DNA from: Dendrolimus kikuchii
Taxonomy: Eukaryota > Arthropoda > Insecta > Lepidoptera > Lasiocampidae
Reading direction: 5' to 3'
DNA length: 64,000 bases
NCBI GenBank assembly: GCA_019925095.2
Contig: CM034398.1
Location: 4,541,001-4,605,000, forward strand
Below the pieces are notes generated by a model. It was not told the origin of the DNA. It did no database searches and saw nothing but the letters and a program-made list of their open reading frames with translations. Of this stretch, positions 42,665-56,600 are shown in pieces; position 1 is the first letter of the stretch, and every line of letters starts with the position of its first letter. A program made the position numbers and the translations under genes.

Positions 42665-42918
42665 TTATGTATATATAAGTCTTCGTATAGCTCAGCTGAA
42701 TAGTAGGTCTTTAACTGACGCCATTCTACGGAGTTCTTCTGAAACTCGAAATACCACATTTGACTACACAATTCACATTTCTCAAAAAAGTACATAATTA
42801 CTACTCAAATACTATCAATACCCTACAAATATTGTTCATTTTAGACTAACTTTACACATTTTTAGAAAGTAAAACTGCACAGTACAACGTCCCCTTTCTG
42901 TTTACGCAAAAAACTCCA
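42665..42918 (-). repeat. Repeat family B, copy B4
   Basis: Reverse complement gives AACAGAAAGGGGACGTTGTA, TGTGCAGTTTTACTTTC and AATGAACAATATTTGTAGGG. Confidence 0.6.
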
Positions 42919-43871
42919 GTGTACAATAGCTGTTTATTTTTTAATCGTTGTTGTTGTTTAATTTGCCATAATGGCAGGCAAAGGTACTCAGTCCATACAT
43001 CCTTGTCTGCTTTTCAGTATAGTTCATCGAAATTTCAATTTTTCCACCAACGCTAAACAACGGAGTTCTTGTGACATGTTTATTTTTTTAACTAGACAAT
43101 TTTTAATAGTAGTGTGTTTGTTTAAACACATACAACGGGATTTTTGGTACACTGTACCTGTAACTGTGGCTGAAATGCGTGTCACCGAGTTAGCTGTAAA
43201 TGTTTGACAGCCAAGCGCTTACCTGATACAAGGCGCTTCGCAAAATATTAGGTCGCCTATGTAAGTATAGATTAAAAATAAACGTCCTTATTCCAAAACA
43301 TGCATTGACTGTACATTTTTTCTATTAAATTGTTTTTCTTATTCTCCTTTTTTATTTATACAGCTTCGTACTGTTTGTATATTTAGCCAGTATAAAGTCT
43401 TTATGGAGTATCATATCGTTTATAAGAATAATCTTAGTTGGTAACTGTCAGAAGCAATACTTATGTTTTAAAAATCGAAAACTCTTGACTAAATCCAGAA
43501 ATCTTGCGAAGTCATATTAAAAATTAAGAAGAAGAATTTTCAAAACTACAGCTAATGCAAGTGTTGGAATTATTTCGATAGTTTGTAGAAACTATTTAAT
43601 ATTAAGTGCACTTTATTGCATACAACGACAAGACGTATAGATTTAATATAAAATTGCCTCTAAAATTAAGATTGTGCTGAATTTGTGATGAAGCGCAAAA
43701 TATAAAAGAGTTTGAGTATATAGTCTGATTTACTCTGAATCAATGGATCGACATTCAACTCGTATTTATTTTTTCATACTTTTAATATGAGAAACATTCG
43801 CTTTATATAACGATAGTGCCCTACACCTAATAATAATATATACATATTTGTAAATGACCCAAAAATAACTG

Positions 43872-44163
43872 GAACTGAAGTATGATGTTTTGTTGTACAG
43901 TTTTATTTTCTAAAAATATATACTTAATGTTACTTTAAAATGAACAATATTTGTAATATATTCTTAGTTTTTGAGCAATAATTAAGTGTAGGTATTTGTG
44001 AAAAGTGTCAACTGTGTAATAAAATGTGGCCTTTCGAGTGGCCCCACGAATTTATTGGTTGGAATTAGTAAAAGACCATACAATTTTTGTGTATTAACAA
44101 GTCGAGTAAATGTATCAAATAAGTCTTGGTTTAAACCTTTTTTTGCCAGGCCATAAAATCCTT
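43872..44163 (+). repeat. Repeat family B, copy B5
   Basis: GGAACTGAAGTATGATGTTT, TAAAATGAACAATATTTGTA, ending GCCAGGCCATAAAATCC. Confidence 0.6.
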
Positions 44164-44164
44164 A

Positions 44165-45390
44165 AGAAAAAAAAATACAAATATTGCCATTGCTTGAGAT
44201 TGCTACAGATTCATTGGTTCCGTGTAAATCTGCCTTTACATATGCAATATGCATTTGACTTAACAGATCTGATTTCGTGTGATTTTTTTATTGACGTGTT
44301 TCTATATTTTGATTGCCAAGCATTTATTAGGATCTCCGTATTGTTATTTAAAAACATTAATTATAACAAGATATACATCTGTTCCAACATCATTTGTAAC
44401 CAATCAAAACGTAATTGCTGTTTTTCCGATAAACGTATATCGTACATTTGATCGGTTTCAAAATGTTTGAACAAACTCGTGTAAATAAGGCAGCTTCAAC
44501 AATCCCTTCCAAAGAATAAAGTTATATATTTATTTAAAATACATTTACTATTTGTTAAAATACTCAATATTTAAAGTATAGTACGTGCAAAATTTAAACG
44601 CGTCCTTGAAGTTGGTACGCGTCATTGCGGAACACAGTTATAAGGTTCACATGCGCTGCTGAGAGGTGAGTGTTGCGTACTCGCTCGGCCGCTGTTCAGA
44701 CTCGCATGCTATCTCTCTCGCACAACACAGTAATAAACTGCAAGTGTAATAAACGTTGTTAACATTAGAGCTAACTTCAGTCGAAGCGCATTTAAGTTTT
44801 GCGTGTACTGTATACCTTTCTTTATCTAGTATTAATTTGAGATTAGTTTCGTTTTTGAATCTGCAAAACATAAATGACATTGTTTTTTATTTAAATAATA
44901 ATATTAATCAGTTTTTGTTCATAGAATATTTTACCTAAAGCTTAGGATAGCCAAATTGAACTTTATGATTCAAGAAGAATGACAATCGTCTACTATAAAA
45001 CGCAAATCTGCCTACCTCCTATTATAAATACTAAATGTATTAAAAATTAGATGGCGTTAAGACAATTTTTGATTGAGTTAAACTCTGTGTCGGTTTTCCT
45101 TAGAAGATCATTTTGGTATATCACTTAATACGAATTTTGCAATCAATTACACTATTTGTTTAAATTTCTAGTTTAACAGACAACTTAAGTTTGATGAAAT
45201 TAAACAAATAATTTAAAAAATGATTTTGTAATGCTCTGTTACACCTGCGCTTTAACTAACGCACTAACATTACATTTCAAATGTAAGCAACGGCTTAATG
45301 CGTTATTTGTGATGATGGGACATTGTTAATAACAGATGAGCAGGGGCATAAAAAAACTGTCAGTCATAGGAATGCACCCCAGAAGTGAAA
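44165..45390. other. Intergenic stretch, nothing identified
   Basis: AT-rich; only short chance frames. A GC-richer patch at 44590-44730 is unassigned. Confidence 0.4.
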
Positions 45391-45397
45391 ACTTTGT

Positions 45398-45900
<503 letters not shown>

Positions 45901-45959
45901 GTGCCTAAAGAAGTTTTCACTTCAAAAATGTTTATTTATATGTAAATCGTCGAAAAATT

Positions 45960-46700
45960 AGAGAAAACTGGCGCCATCTTATTGGAATTGGGCGAATTAA
46001 CTACCTCACTCAGACCAGTATTTGCGTTTGTTTTGTGAGAAAAATGTTGGAAATGAATGTGGGATTTTATAATTAATAATTCGTATTGGCCTGCATGAAA
46101 ATGTCGCATATATCTAAACCCACGATTTAAGCTTTAGTTAGGTTTACGCAAGTTAGATTAAAATTATATCTAGCAGTGAAAGGCTTTATGTTTTAAGCGA
46201 CATTTTGATAACATGTCATAAGAGGTTAATTGATCAAGAGGAAATAGTAAATCAAAGTAGTTGTTTTTTTAAGAGTTTAATTATGATCATTGTACAATGA
46301 ATTTAATCCCTTCTAAAATAGGAAATACCAGCTAAATATAATTTAAAAAATAGCAAAATTATCTGAATTTCCTCCATATGCAATATTTTAGAAGACAAAG
46401 GGGATAGTTAGTAGAAGACAGTTCATCCTGTTTCAGCTCCATTTTCTACATCATAAAAATAAAATTTAAATATATAATAGAAATAAAACAAGTTGAGTTA
46501 TTAAATTAATTAATAATTTAAAATGAATTTTTGGTAGTTATTTTAAGTTAATTATTTGTTTAATATTTGCTTTATCACAAAAATAACAATTAAAAGAATA
46601 CTAAAAATCTTATTATTAATAAACTACGATATAATACCATATTGGAATAAGGATAATCTTTAGAGATTTCAAACCAGGTTCTGTGTATTGTTTTAGATTT
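45960..46700. other. Intergenic stretch, nothing identified
   Basis: AT-rich DNA without defined repeats or credible coding frames. Confidence 0.4.
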
Positions 46701-46710
46701 GAAACATGTT

Positions 46711-46971
46711 CAGCGCGTTCCATTAGGAGCTCACAACGACCACGTTCACGGCCGCGATTTTTCCCGTTCCACTTGCTTGCGGGCGTTACAATCATAACAA
46801 CTAGTGGAACGGTTATTCGACCCTTTAGACATGGGTCGCTGTGAGCGTTGCCTGATTAAAAATGATAACGTTATTAGTGACGTTTTCGCCACGACCATAA
46901 CAACCGCGGTCGCCAGGTGGAACGGCTGACGGAGCATTTCGGGAGTTATGAGCTGCTAGAGGAACGCGCTG
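46711..46971. mobile_element. MITE family N, copy N4 (best ends)
   Basis: CAGCGCGTTCC / GGAACGCGCTG are perfect 11-bp inverted ends, continuing as TAGGAGCTCA / TGAGCTGCTA. The interior holds GTGACGTTTTCGCCACGACC. Confidence 0.72.
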
Positions 46972-47771
46972 GTTGTAGAAATAACATTTTTTTTTCTAAA
47001 TATCGCTTAGAACAGATAGCTTTTCAGTCCTCGATATTATATTTAAATAATTACAGTTTCATTAATATTGAGTTACGAGAAAGTTTGCAGGCTAGGCTTC
47101 TTTAAGGTTTTTAAAGAAGTCTACAAACTGATTGTAAATCAATATGAATAAAACCGTCGAGGGTTATTTCGTATTTCTGTTCCTCTTTGACGTATAGGTC
47201 TAGACACGATGACATTTTTCAAGGATCGTACTTTCTCCTTAAACGTCACCCCTCAACAGTTTCGAAATTCGAAATTTCGAGAACACAACTGTGCCATGGT
47301 TAAACATTAGAACTAAAGGTTTTTTTAAACAAATTTATTGTTTACCCACTTTCCAAAAAAAGTCCGACGTCGAACGGGTCTTAGCTTATATGTTACATTG
47401 AGCTAAAGGACAGAAATACGCGTGTAAGAACCTTCAGGCATAATATTAAGCTTTTATCTAAAATCGAGCAATTAACTTTTAAAAGACTAATTATAATTGC
47501 ATAAAAGTAAAATATAGACTTGTAATAGAGTTCAAAAGCAATAAAACGATTCGGAATATTAAGCCAAAAATTACTAGCCATCGAGTAGAAAAATCGTATT
47601 CATAATCGTAATTAATAATAACTACGTTGCATGTTTAAAAATTTAAAGAACATACGATAAACGTTGTTTTAAGTAAATCGCTTGTACAAACAATGTATTT
47701 GTAGATGAATATATCGATGACGTAGTAACTTGTTAATGGTGGGTTATCCCAAATCTTATTATTGTTTATCT

Positions 47772-48076
47772 GCGCAAGAGCGGAGAAAGAATACAATTTC
47801 CTGTGGCCGGGCGGCCTGTCGTAAGAGGTGACAAAACAACCCTCAGCCAGGTGGTAGGGTATTTGCCCGACTGTATGGCTACCAACCCTCGTCTAAAGTA
47901 TGTCGCCATAACAACCTTGAGTTGTGTTCCGGCATTAGTGACCAGGTTCCAGTCTCCCTTAAGAGAGCAGCAGCGCATTTGTAGCCTTTGGTGTTGCAAA
48001 TGTTCATAGGCGATGGTAACCGCTTTCCATCAAGTGGGCCGTCTGCCTGTCTGCTGAACTCGTGCAATAAAAAAAA
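47772..48076 (+). mobile_element. Family A retroelement copy A15
   Basis: Full-length copy (GCGCAAGAGCGGAG start, TGCAATAAAAAAAA end) in the intergenic region. Confidence 0.8.
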
Positions 48077-48079
48077 CCA

Positions 48080-49790
48080 GTCAAATTGATAAGCATGAAA
48101 CGCCATGCGTGAGATTTCTTGCGAGCCATTTTACTAATTTTGGTGTTTAATACCAAATTATATATTGCAATCACTTTCCAATACAATTGTTGTTGTATAA
48201 CATACAAATTTAATAAGTTGAGGCTATAATTAAAATCATCAATCAAGCAGAAATCCTCTTCGATTCTACATTTCTTCAAGTTTTTAACAAATTTATGATT
48301 GTGTGGTAATTTTATTCGAAAACTCTTTTCAAAACTTTCATTTAGCAAGGATTGATGCATTGAGGGTATTAGTACCACAGTGGCCAATCTACACAAGCGA
48401 ATCGTACCAGCTGTTCCAGAAAAACTTAATAGTATTTGACTTTTTTAATTTTGAGACAATATCATCATTGTGTTGGCACATGTTATAGATTGTGAAAATT
48501 AAACTTAGATTACTCCAGAGTCTAAAAATACCACGCCAGTAATGAATTTTAAACCAAAATTCTGCTTCTAATGACCTGAATTTAACAGTTTAATTTCATA
48601 AACGAAGCGACTTTAGGATGACCTGCCATTAAGATGTTTGATTTATGAATATGACACAGGCCTATTTCAATATAGATGAATTTTATAATAATTGCTCTCT
48701 CGTAGAATAATAAATAGCAATGAACTGACGAGATTATTATAATACTAGTGTATGAAATAATAGTAACTTTATTTATTTTGCTGTTTATCAAAGTACCTAA
48801 GTACGTGTATTGTTTTTGCAAAGTGGACCGCATTTGCTCATTACGTTTAAAATTAATATTATTCTAATTAGCTTTAAGACGCCAGATGTTATATTATACG
48901 TATAAAAAAGGATATGAAATAAAGTGAGTTTTGCAAGTGCTTGGTTTCATTGAGTCATTATATGACTCATGACTATTTTGATTACATTCATCTAAATGTA
49001 AACAACAACGTAAACATCACGTTTTGCCTATGTCCAGTCAATCTTACATCTGTAACTTTTTCTCGCGTAACCTTCATAAGCCATAGTGAATTACTTAATT
49101 AGTAGTTTTATTATGTATACAAGTCGCGAAAACTTAAGAAAATATTACTTAATTAGTATTCGCCACTCTTGTCAAAAGGCGGATCAGCGGGTTCGACACA
49201 GCGATTATCTCGATGTGCAGTTTTCATGAAGACTTTTCCTTCAATATTAGCACGTAGTTATTGTAAAAATATGGTTATTAGGCCAGAAAACTACCTAGGT
49301 TTCGTATGCTTTCTGGCCACGATTCTGATTCACATTCGCTTAGTTTCTTATCACTGCGCTAACCACGGCTCATCACGTTATTACCATCATATACAAACAT
49401 TGATTGATCATGAATTTACCAATGTTTTTGTGAATGGTGTCGAATGTAACAATTTTGTTGACGTGATAAATGGGGAAGAAACAAATAAAACACACAATTA
49501 TTGAATGGAATTTAAAATTTATTAAACCTACCTATCTAGTAATAATAATCATAATCTTCATATCTCTGTTACACATTTGCATCACATGGATTTGAAAATT
49601 AGGTTTCGTTTATAAAATACCTACTATGACAATAAAAGCTTTCAATGCATATTCGCAATAAATATTTAAAAAAATTGATTAATAAAATTGCAATTTTGAA
49701 CCAAACTCGTTTTGATCTCCCCCAGCTTACAAAATTGTATATCAGTTGATTCCCCTATGTTAACATAACTCTAAGCGGTCGCCGCAGTAT
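48080..49790. other. Intergenic stretch, nothing identified
   Basis: AT-rich. Open frames of 111-130 codons (49169-49504 +, 48004-48396 -) are not convincing genes; the second runs into copy A15. Confidence 0.4.
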
Positions 49791-49797
49791 GCTGACT

Positions 49798-49999
49798 TTT
49801 CCTTATTTATAAACTATACTAATATTATAAAGAGGTAACGTTTGTGATTTTGTTTGTAGGAAGTAATCTTTTGAACTACTAACCGATTTTTAAAATTCTT
49901 TCACCAGTAGAAAGCTACATTATACTTGAGTAACATAGGCTATATTTGATTGGGATTTTTTAACGCCCGGCGAAGTGGGCATGGGTCAACTAGTGAAAT
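49798..49999 (+). mobile_element. Helitron-like / non-autonomous repeat fragment
   Basis: ACTATACTAATATTATAAAG at the start, GAACTACTAACCGATTTTTA inside, and CCCGGCGAAGTGGGCATGGG near CAACTAGTGAAAT at the end, as in common lepidopteran elements. Confidence 0.5.
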
Positions 50000-50503
50000 T
50001 ATAACTTGAACAGAAACGGCAGCCATTTTTATATATCTACAGTTGAATATCATTTACCCACCTCCATTTTAAATAATTTAACCAATTTTTTTTACTGTTT
50101 CTCCACATGATCATTCTATCTCACCCAATAGAGAAGTCTTCTTTATATATTCTCCTATTTCTATTTAAAACCAACAGAACTAAATTTTGGTTTACCCATA
50201 TTTGCATTTATATTAATTAAAAAAGGTTTTGTTTATGGTTACTAGTAAAATTTTGATACATTCAGTTGGGAAGTCTTGATAGTTAACCGTATTCCTTGTG
50301 AATGTCCGTAATTCCTAACCTCCGCCCACCGATTCCAAGTTAGGATTTACATTCTACTTTTTGAGGGGGAGCAGAATGAGTCTTTGTCGCCCTCTATAAA
50401 CTACTGGCGATACTGATGGCTGGCTGACACGTAGTCTAGAAATATTGATACGCATATTGGACCCTAGTCACATAATTCTAAATAAAGTTATTTTAAAATG
50501 GAT

Positions 50504-50561
50504 AAAATTTTACATGGCCTACCGAGCTCTAGAAAATTTTACATGGCCTACCGAGCTCTAG
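50504..50561 (+). repeat. Perfect 29-bp tandem duplication
   Basis: Two identical adjacent units, AAAATTTTACATGGCCTACC... to ...GAGCTCTAG. Confidence 0.9.
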
Positions 50562-52110
50562 AATAAGAGTCTTTTATAGCCATACAAAAAGAAAAGATAC
50601 TATAATAACTATCGTCTAGTAAAAAAAAGGAACTGAAAAGCACTTAATTCCGAATAACTAGGATGCGCCACAATCTTGTCTTGCTTAGTGTCGTATCATT
50701 ATTTAAAACACGTTTAGACCAAATCGGCAATTGAAAATACAACTTATTAATATTTTCCAACATATATAGTACATATAAAATAGATGAGCCTCTCTAGCAT
50801 CAAATATCAAAATACCCTTACCTATCCCGATAGATGGTATCTCAATCGGTATTATATTCCGATAAACACCAATAGATGGCGATTCAATCGACAATTCTAT
50901 AAATCCCACTAGACGGTATTTTTAATTTGTTCTAAATTGGAATAAGGAATAAAGTGAGATAGAATAAAACTATAGTTTAAAAAACTAATAAAATTACTCA
51001 ATAATTTAAACCAAAAGTAAAAATTGATTCAAATAATAACTTAATGTAAAAATATGTGAAATTCACCAAATACGCAAATCACTCGTAGTTTGCGTTTGCT
51101 CTCAAAATCTCGTCAGCGCGTTGTTATTATTCAACGATATTGCACAGCGCCATCTTAAGTGCACTAAATGGAAACTACTTTGATTTGATGGATTTCTTCG
51201 CTCTCTTGATGGCGCTAGTTTGCATACATTTTTTTTATTGTTCGATACGACGGGGAGAGCTCCTGGGGTGGCCATTACGTATGCCTCTTTGCCAGGTTTG
51301 CAATAAAAAACGGTCTAAAAATATGTTTTAAAAAATAAAATGTCAGAAAGCAAGAGATAAATAACACGTATTATTTTAGTAGCCTTTTAGTATAGTAACA
51401 TTTTTATTGGGCGACTAGGATTTCTAGTATTTTTATTTGTATACTACGCTTGTACATTCCCGTGAATTGATCATAGTTGGTTTACCTCTCAATGGACACG
51501 TAATCTTTCAATACCATACTACTTTTTACATCGACCTTGTACAATAAAAAAATCAGCATACGGAGACGACCAATTTAACAATAATAATTTGAAAAAATTT
51601 GTTGGACCTACCTACCTAGTGATTAAATAAAAAATAATTAAAAAATGTATATTATTAATTAATCAATAAAGAATATAAATGAATGCGATATTATGCATAC
51701 GCAACAAAAAAACCAAAGCCCTATATAAAAAAATTGGTCCTAAGGTAGCTAAAACAAAATGCGTACTGTATATAACGATTATATATACCAGTGTTTGAGT
51801 AAATTAATCACCTAAAACAATAAACGCTATTATTGATTAATAATAATAATATTTATTGATCAACAATTATAAGTTTTACGGTCTTTGTGCTGAAGACAAC
51901 CATCAATTTAAATAATTTCAAACAAAAGTGACAAACGAGATAATTCCAAATATCAGAGTAAATATATGAACAAGAAGTCGCTTAGACAGTGATACTTTTG
52001 TTATGTTAAATATTTAAGTGCATTACACACCATTTTCTGTAGGTATATTTTTATGCTATATACTGTGTTGCTGTAGTAGTTCTAAATAAAGCTTTCCTAC
52101 TTTTGCTTTC
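50562..52110. other. Intergenic stretch, nothing identified
   Basis: AT-rich; includes imperfect repeats of a 'CCGATAGATGGTAT'-like unit at 50825-50925. No gene seen. Confidence 0.4.
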
Positions 52111-52114
52111 CAAA

Positions 52115-52408
52115 GTCGTGGTAGCGTAATGGCTGGCTAGCGCACGCGTCCCAAACTCAAAAGGGCGTGGGTTCGATCCTAGCCGGAACGCATGCACCAC
52201 TTAGGCAGTTTACTGACCTAATGTGCATATTGTTACAATTACCACGTGCTAATAACGGTGAAGGAAAACATCGTGATGCAACCTGCACATCGAGATAACC
52301 GATGTGTCAAACCTGCCAAGATGCCTTGGACAAGCGTGGCGGGTATACTGTCCGTTCCCCCTATAGTGGGAGGCCCGAGCCCAGCAGTGGGACATTTATG
52401 GGCTTGTT
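52115..52408 (+). mobile_element. tRNA-derived SINE S2, copy 1
   Basis: A-box-like GTCGTGGTAGCGTAATGGC and B-box GGGTTCGATCCTAGCC head, then a body ending GAGCCCAGCAGTGGGACATT TATGGGCT-like tail. About 290 bp. Confidence 0.78.
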
Positions 52409-52452
52409 ATTACTTACTTTTGCTTTCTTTATAATATAATCATTTAGTTAGG

Positions 52453-52498
52453 TTTAAGAACTCTGAATGCCATCCTTGAGGCATTCAGAGTTCTTAAA
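52453..52498. repeat. Perfect 19-bp-stem hairpin
   Basis: TTTAAGAACTCTGAATGCC, loop ATCCTTGA, and exact reverse complement, 45 bp after SINE S2. Confidence 0.9.
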
Positions 52499-53450
52499 AA
52501 ATCTAGAATATTTCATGTAAATCCCGCATTCCTAGGTGCGAGCAGATCTAAAGACCAAAATCGCAATACTTGTTAATAATAAAAAATGTACCCGATGGTT
52601 AATACATGGAATGTCAGCGACACACCCGTCCGTGTCGTGAACTTTTTAGCTATCCTCATGTCGAGTGCCCACTGTTGGGCAATGATAAAATCCTTAATTT
52701 TACTGGTTACGTTTCCTGTGAAATACAATGAAGAATTCAACTGAAAAGTTTTTTATAAATATTATTTTTTTATTGTTTACCTCATTTAACGGAAAAAAGA
52801 CCGACATACTACAGGAGTGAAGGCGATAAGATGATCGAGTTGATATTTAATTGATCATTAAATTTTAAGAGAAAACTGTCGTCACAGAGTAGGTATTGCA
52901 GAAAAGTTGTTAAAGCAAAATAGGCCTTGCTACTTTAACAATAAAACTGGTTACAAAAAGATTTCTCCAGCACTCGCTTCACCATTAAACAAATATTTGT
53001 CAATCAATAATAACACAACAAAAACCACATCACGCCTACACCAAACAGCACATGATACAGTCTCACTACAAGGAAAAATGTAACTACACTTATTTAATTT
53101 AAAAAGTGTTAAAGCATCCATCTGCGACAGATAAAAAAGGTAAATACAGTGATAAAGGACGTAGCTTTAGATATCCATAGTCAAGTGAATAATATTAAAT
53201 TTGACAGTGGCAACATTGATCCATGGACAAGACACAATTGCATAGAATTTTCTATATCAGAAAAAAGTCCACTGGTATTTTCGTTAGTGCTATAGAGTAT
53301 AAAGACAAGAAAGTACGTACGATGTTTACGTTGACAAAATGTTTGTCCAAATGTATTACCATGAGGCCGCCACTGTAGCTTGAAGGTAAAGTAAACACGT
53401 AAACAACAACAACAATAGCTTATGTCAAATTTTAACTGATAGTAAGGCAA

Positions 53451-53686
53451 TTTTTTCTTTTATTGGACTTGACTCTATGTTGTTGGTCCGAAGACCTCAC
53501 AATTTTACCGGTGTTTTCGGGGCGCTCGAGCCCGAGGGAAAACTTGCTCGAGGGAGTTTTACCTCGGCTAGACTGTTGCCATGAGAGGGGGGGGGGGGTT
53601 TTGAATCTAAAGATGCCCACCATAGAGCGACACAATGAACTAATTGAGAACGGGCGACCGGTAATATAAAGTCCGAAGGGAAAAAG
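53451..53686 (-). mobile_element. Jockey-type LINE 3' UTR, 5'-truncated copy
   Basis: Matches the 3' UTR at 63276-63535: TTGGTCCGAAGACCT, GCGCTCGAGCCC and GATGCCCACCATAGAGCGA. A poly-A equivalent lies at the left (TTTTTTC). Confidence 0.7.
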
Positions 53687-53699
53687 TAAGGCAAATGAA

Positions 53700-56600
53700 C
53701 GGTTGATAAGGTATTATATAGAATGGGCCCCAGTGAAGTTAACAAATATCGACTGATATTTTATACACTACCTTCATTCTGGCCGATTTTTGAGCTATTT
53801 ATCACCGAACATTTTTCACTTAGTGTTGGGTAGGACATGATTATAAAACAAGTTTGTAAGAGTAACATGACATTTTGTACTGAATCAGTACAATGTACCG
53901 CTTCAAATGAGGCGAGTAGATTTGTACGGTTTGTACCGCAGCAGTACATTTGAAGCGATGAGGCCTCATGACGAGATCATTCCCTCATTTGTCTCGTTCA
54001 AAACTTCTAGTTCGGATATTTTCGTTAAGAATCGGTTGTGTTCGGCCTCGGTCACTTCATTTTACTAGCAGCCGTACTATGACATGTCATGTTGTCCTTC
54101 TTTGTCATGCGAGTATCCTTAGAGGCGTTACTGTACTGTTGTAGCGTAACCTTCGTTCCGTCCTTCCTCTTACATTTGAAGAGTGAATCGTAGCGCGACA
54201 AAAAAATTTAAATTCTATTTTTAACCATATCAGTACAATGTATTTTGTACGAGACAAATGTACTGGCTCATACATGCACTACTCACACTATTTTTCAGTT
54301 TTAGCCCCATTGTACTTCTTGTCTCTACACTCCAAGCTCGACGTATACTTTCTCAAATATGGTTAAATAGTTAAAGGTCAAATAATAAAAACAAATTCTT
54401 TTCACACGCAACCACAGAGTTGAATCAACAGAATGGCTATTGAATCGAATCAATGACATTTGCGAGTCATCAATATTAAACCTATATGTATATTTCGATG
54501 TATTGTACTTTGCCAAAACATTTAAAAACTGCTATCAAAATATGTTTTTTGCACCCTTTCATATGACATGTCCTTGAAATTCAAGACAGTTTTTTGTGCT
54601 GCCTTGTAACATTCCTTCAGAAGCACGTACTGGGTTTTAAAATTGCCTAATTGAAACGGTCCACAATTAATTCAATTTTGATATCGCGTGTACACATAGA
54701 AATCAAAAATTCATTTAAATGAGCGTATCTCAAAGTAAAATTATTTCCAGCTGTCTTTTTCGCAACTGTAGTCCATTATGTTCTCACTGCATACACTTTT
54801 CAAACTAAACACACATTCGCTATATACGAGAGATCTGAAACGCACAATTATTATACTTTGTTTGCACGATACAACCCGTCGATGGCTAACAAAATTACGC
54901 CCTCCATGTGACAATAAATATATTCTAATTATATAAAAATAAATAAATATGACTCTAACGCCGCGTGTACTTTGATTGGTGCGCGCATTGTTTATTGCTT
55001 TGGTGTTTCTCTCGTTCTTATTCAAAACATTACTTTCCTTACGCACTTATTGCTTTCAATATTTCAGTTCATATCCTAATAATATAAAAGTTGATAATAA
55101 TAATTATTATTATTACTTTACTTGACATGCAATAAAATTGTATGAATGTATCAAAATATTTGTTCGTCTTTATGTGAAGGAAATTTTTGAAATACATGAA
55201 AACATGTTTTGTTACAAATGTGATTCATACTATTTATCGTAAAGACTGTTTCACTGTTGTTTTTATACTTAATGGAGACAAGGTCATTATAATAATTATT
55301 AGTTATTTGTAATTAAAATAGCCTTTTAGAGCTCCTGGGCGCGATTTAAGATTCATTCTTCACTATTATAATCTGACGTTTTAGCCACTTTTCAGTATCC
55401 AAAATAATAATAAGTGCAATGTGTAAAAGATTAATAATATAATCGCACTTGTAACCGTAATATTCAGTATTTATTATATCTAACGGTAAACTTTTGATAT
55501 ATACGACCGAGACACAAAATAGGGAACCGCGACACACGACCGATTCGTTTTGTATGTAAAAATTATCGTCGATCGCAGTCGCTTGTCTCCGAGAGATTCG
55601 CTGAGAAGCCTTTCATCGTTCGTTTTCGTCTAATCTCTCCGAAAAATTCGACCAAATGCATTATTTCTAACTAAGCCCTGTCTCGCGCTCCAAATCGCGG
55701 TGCTCTGTGTAGTGTCTCGGTCGCCTGTCACAAAATACCAATATATACATATATTTTCATAAACAACGGTGCAGTGAGGTGTACACGTTAAATACTACAA
55801 ATATCGCATAAAATAAGACACGACACATTAAGAAGACAATCGTAATCATTCTCCCGCCACACAGTCGAAATATCGCACACCAATCAAAGTGGAAGTCGGT
55901 CTTTATACATACACATCTAATTTTTTAAATCATCCGAATTACTAGCAAGCTAGACTAAACGCTATGGCCACACAGGACATATTTAATCCAATACGATATT
56001 GGTATATACTGTAAAATGGTACTTTTCTAGTATAGTCATGTTGATTAACCGGACAAATAAATAAAAACCAATAAATCCAAGAAACAAAACAAAATAGAAA
56101 ATATAAAAAATGACCTCTGACAATGTAAACAGTCTGAGGAAAGGCATAAAAACACCCACTAACAAAGAACTAACATGAGATGTGCCAATACGGCTACACC
56201 CACTTGCCAGAATTTCATTTACCATAATTTGATCTGCTATCAACAAATCAACAGACATAAAATTGCTTCTCATAATTTTATATGTCATACTCATTGTTTA
56301 CTATATTAGTCACGTGCTAGAAACTTTGTTTCCCGTAAATTCAATTTCAATAACATCATTTAATACATAATATAACATCATCTTCAAGGCGTAAATATCG
56401 TATGCCATAACATCATTTGCCATCGAAATTGCTTGTAGAAAAAAATCATAAAATCGGATTAAACTAAATGATCAATAGGTTTAGGTTAGGTTAGAACATG
56501 AAAAACAACGCACGAGCCGAGCGAGCGAATCGAGCGTGCCGCGGTAGCGGCCGGCGAAGTGCTAGAGAGCCAATCGCTTTTTAGGACAAAGGCGTTAGGT

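Noticed and set aside
48004..48396. 130-codon - frame
   Set aside because: The downstream third is family A sequence; the rest is AT-rich without domain or splice context.
49169..49504. 111-codon + frame
   Set aside because: No recognisable domain, first ATG only at 49226, codon usage like the surrounding intergenic DNA.
52115..52190. Possible functional tRNA gene
   Set aside because: A- and B-box-like sequences are present, but the head is fused to a 290-bp repeat body found again at 61.8 kb: it is a SINE, and a cloverleaf is not supported.
55983..56294. 103-codon - frame with a hydrophobic stretch
   Set aside because: Starts with ATG and has a membrane-like segment, but AT-rich DNA readily yields such Phe/Ile/Leu-rich frames. 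No splice partners, promoter or family match; it would sit in the possible unk 3' UTR.
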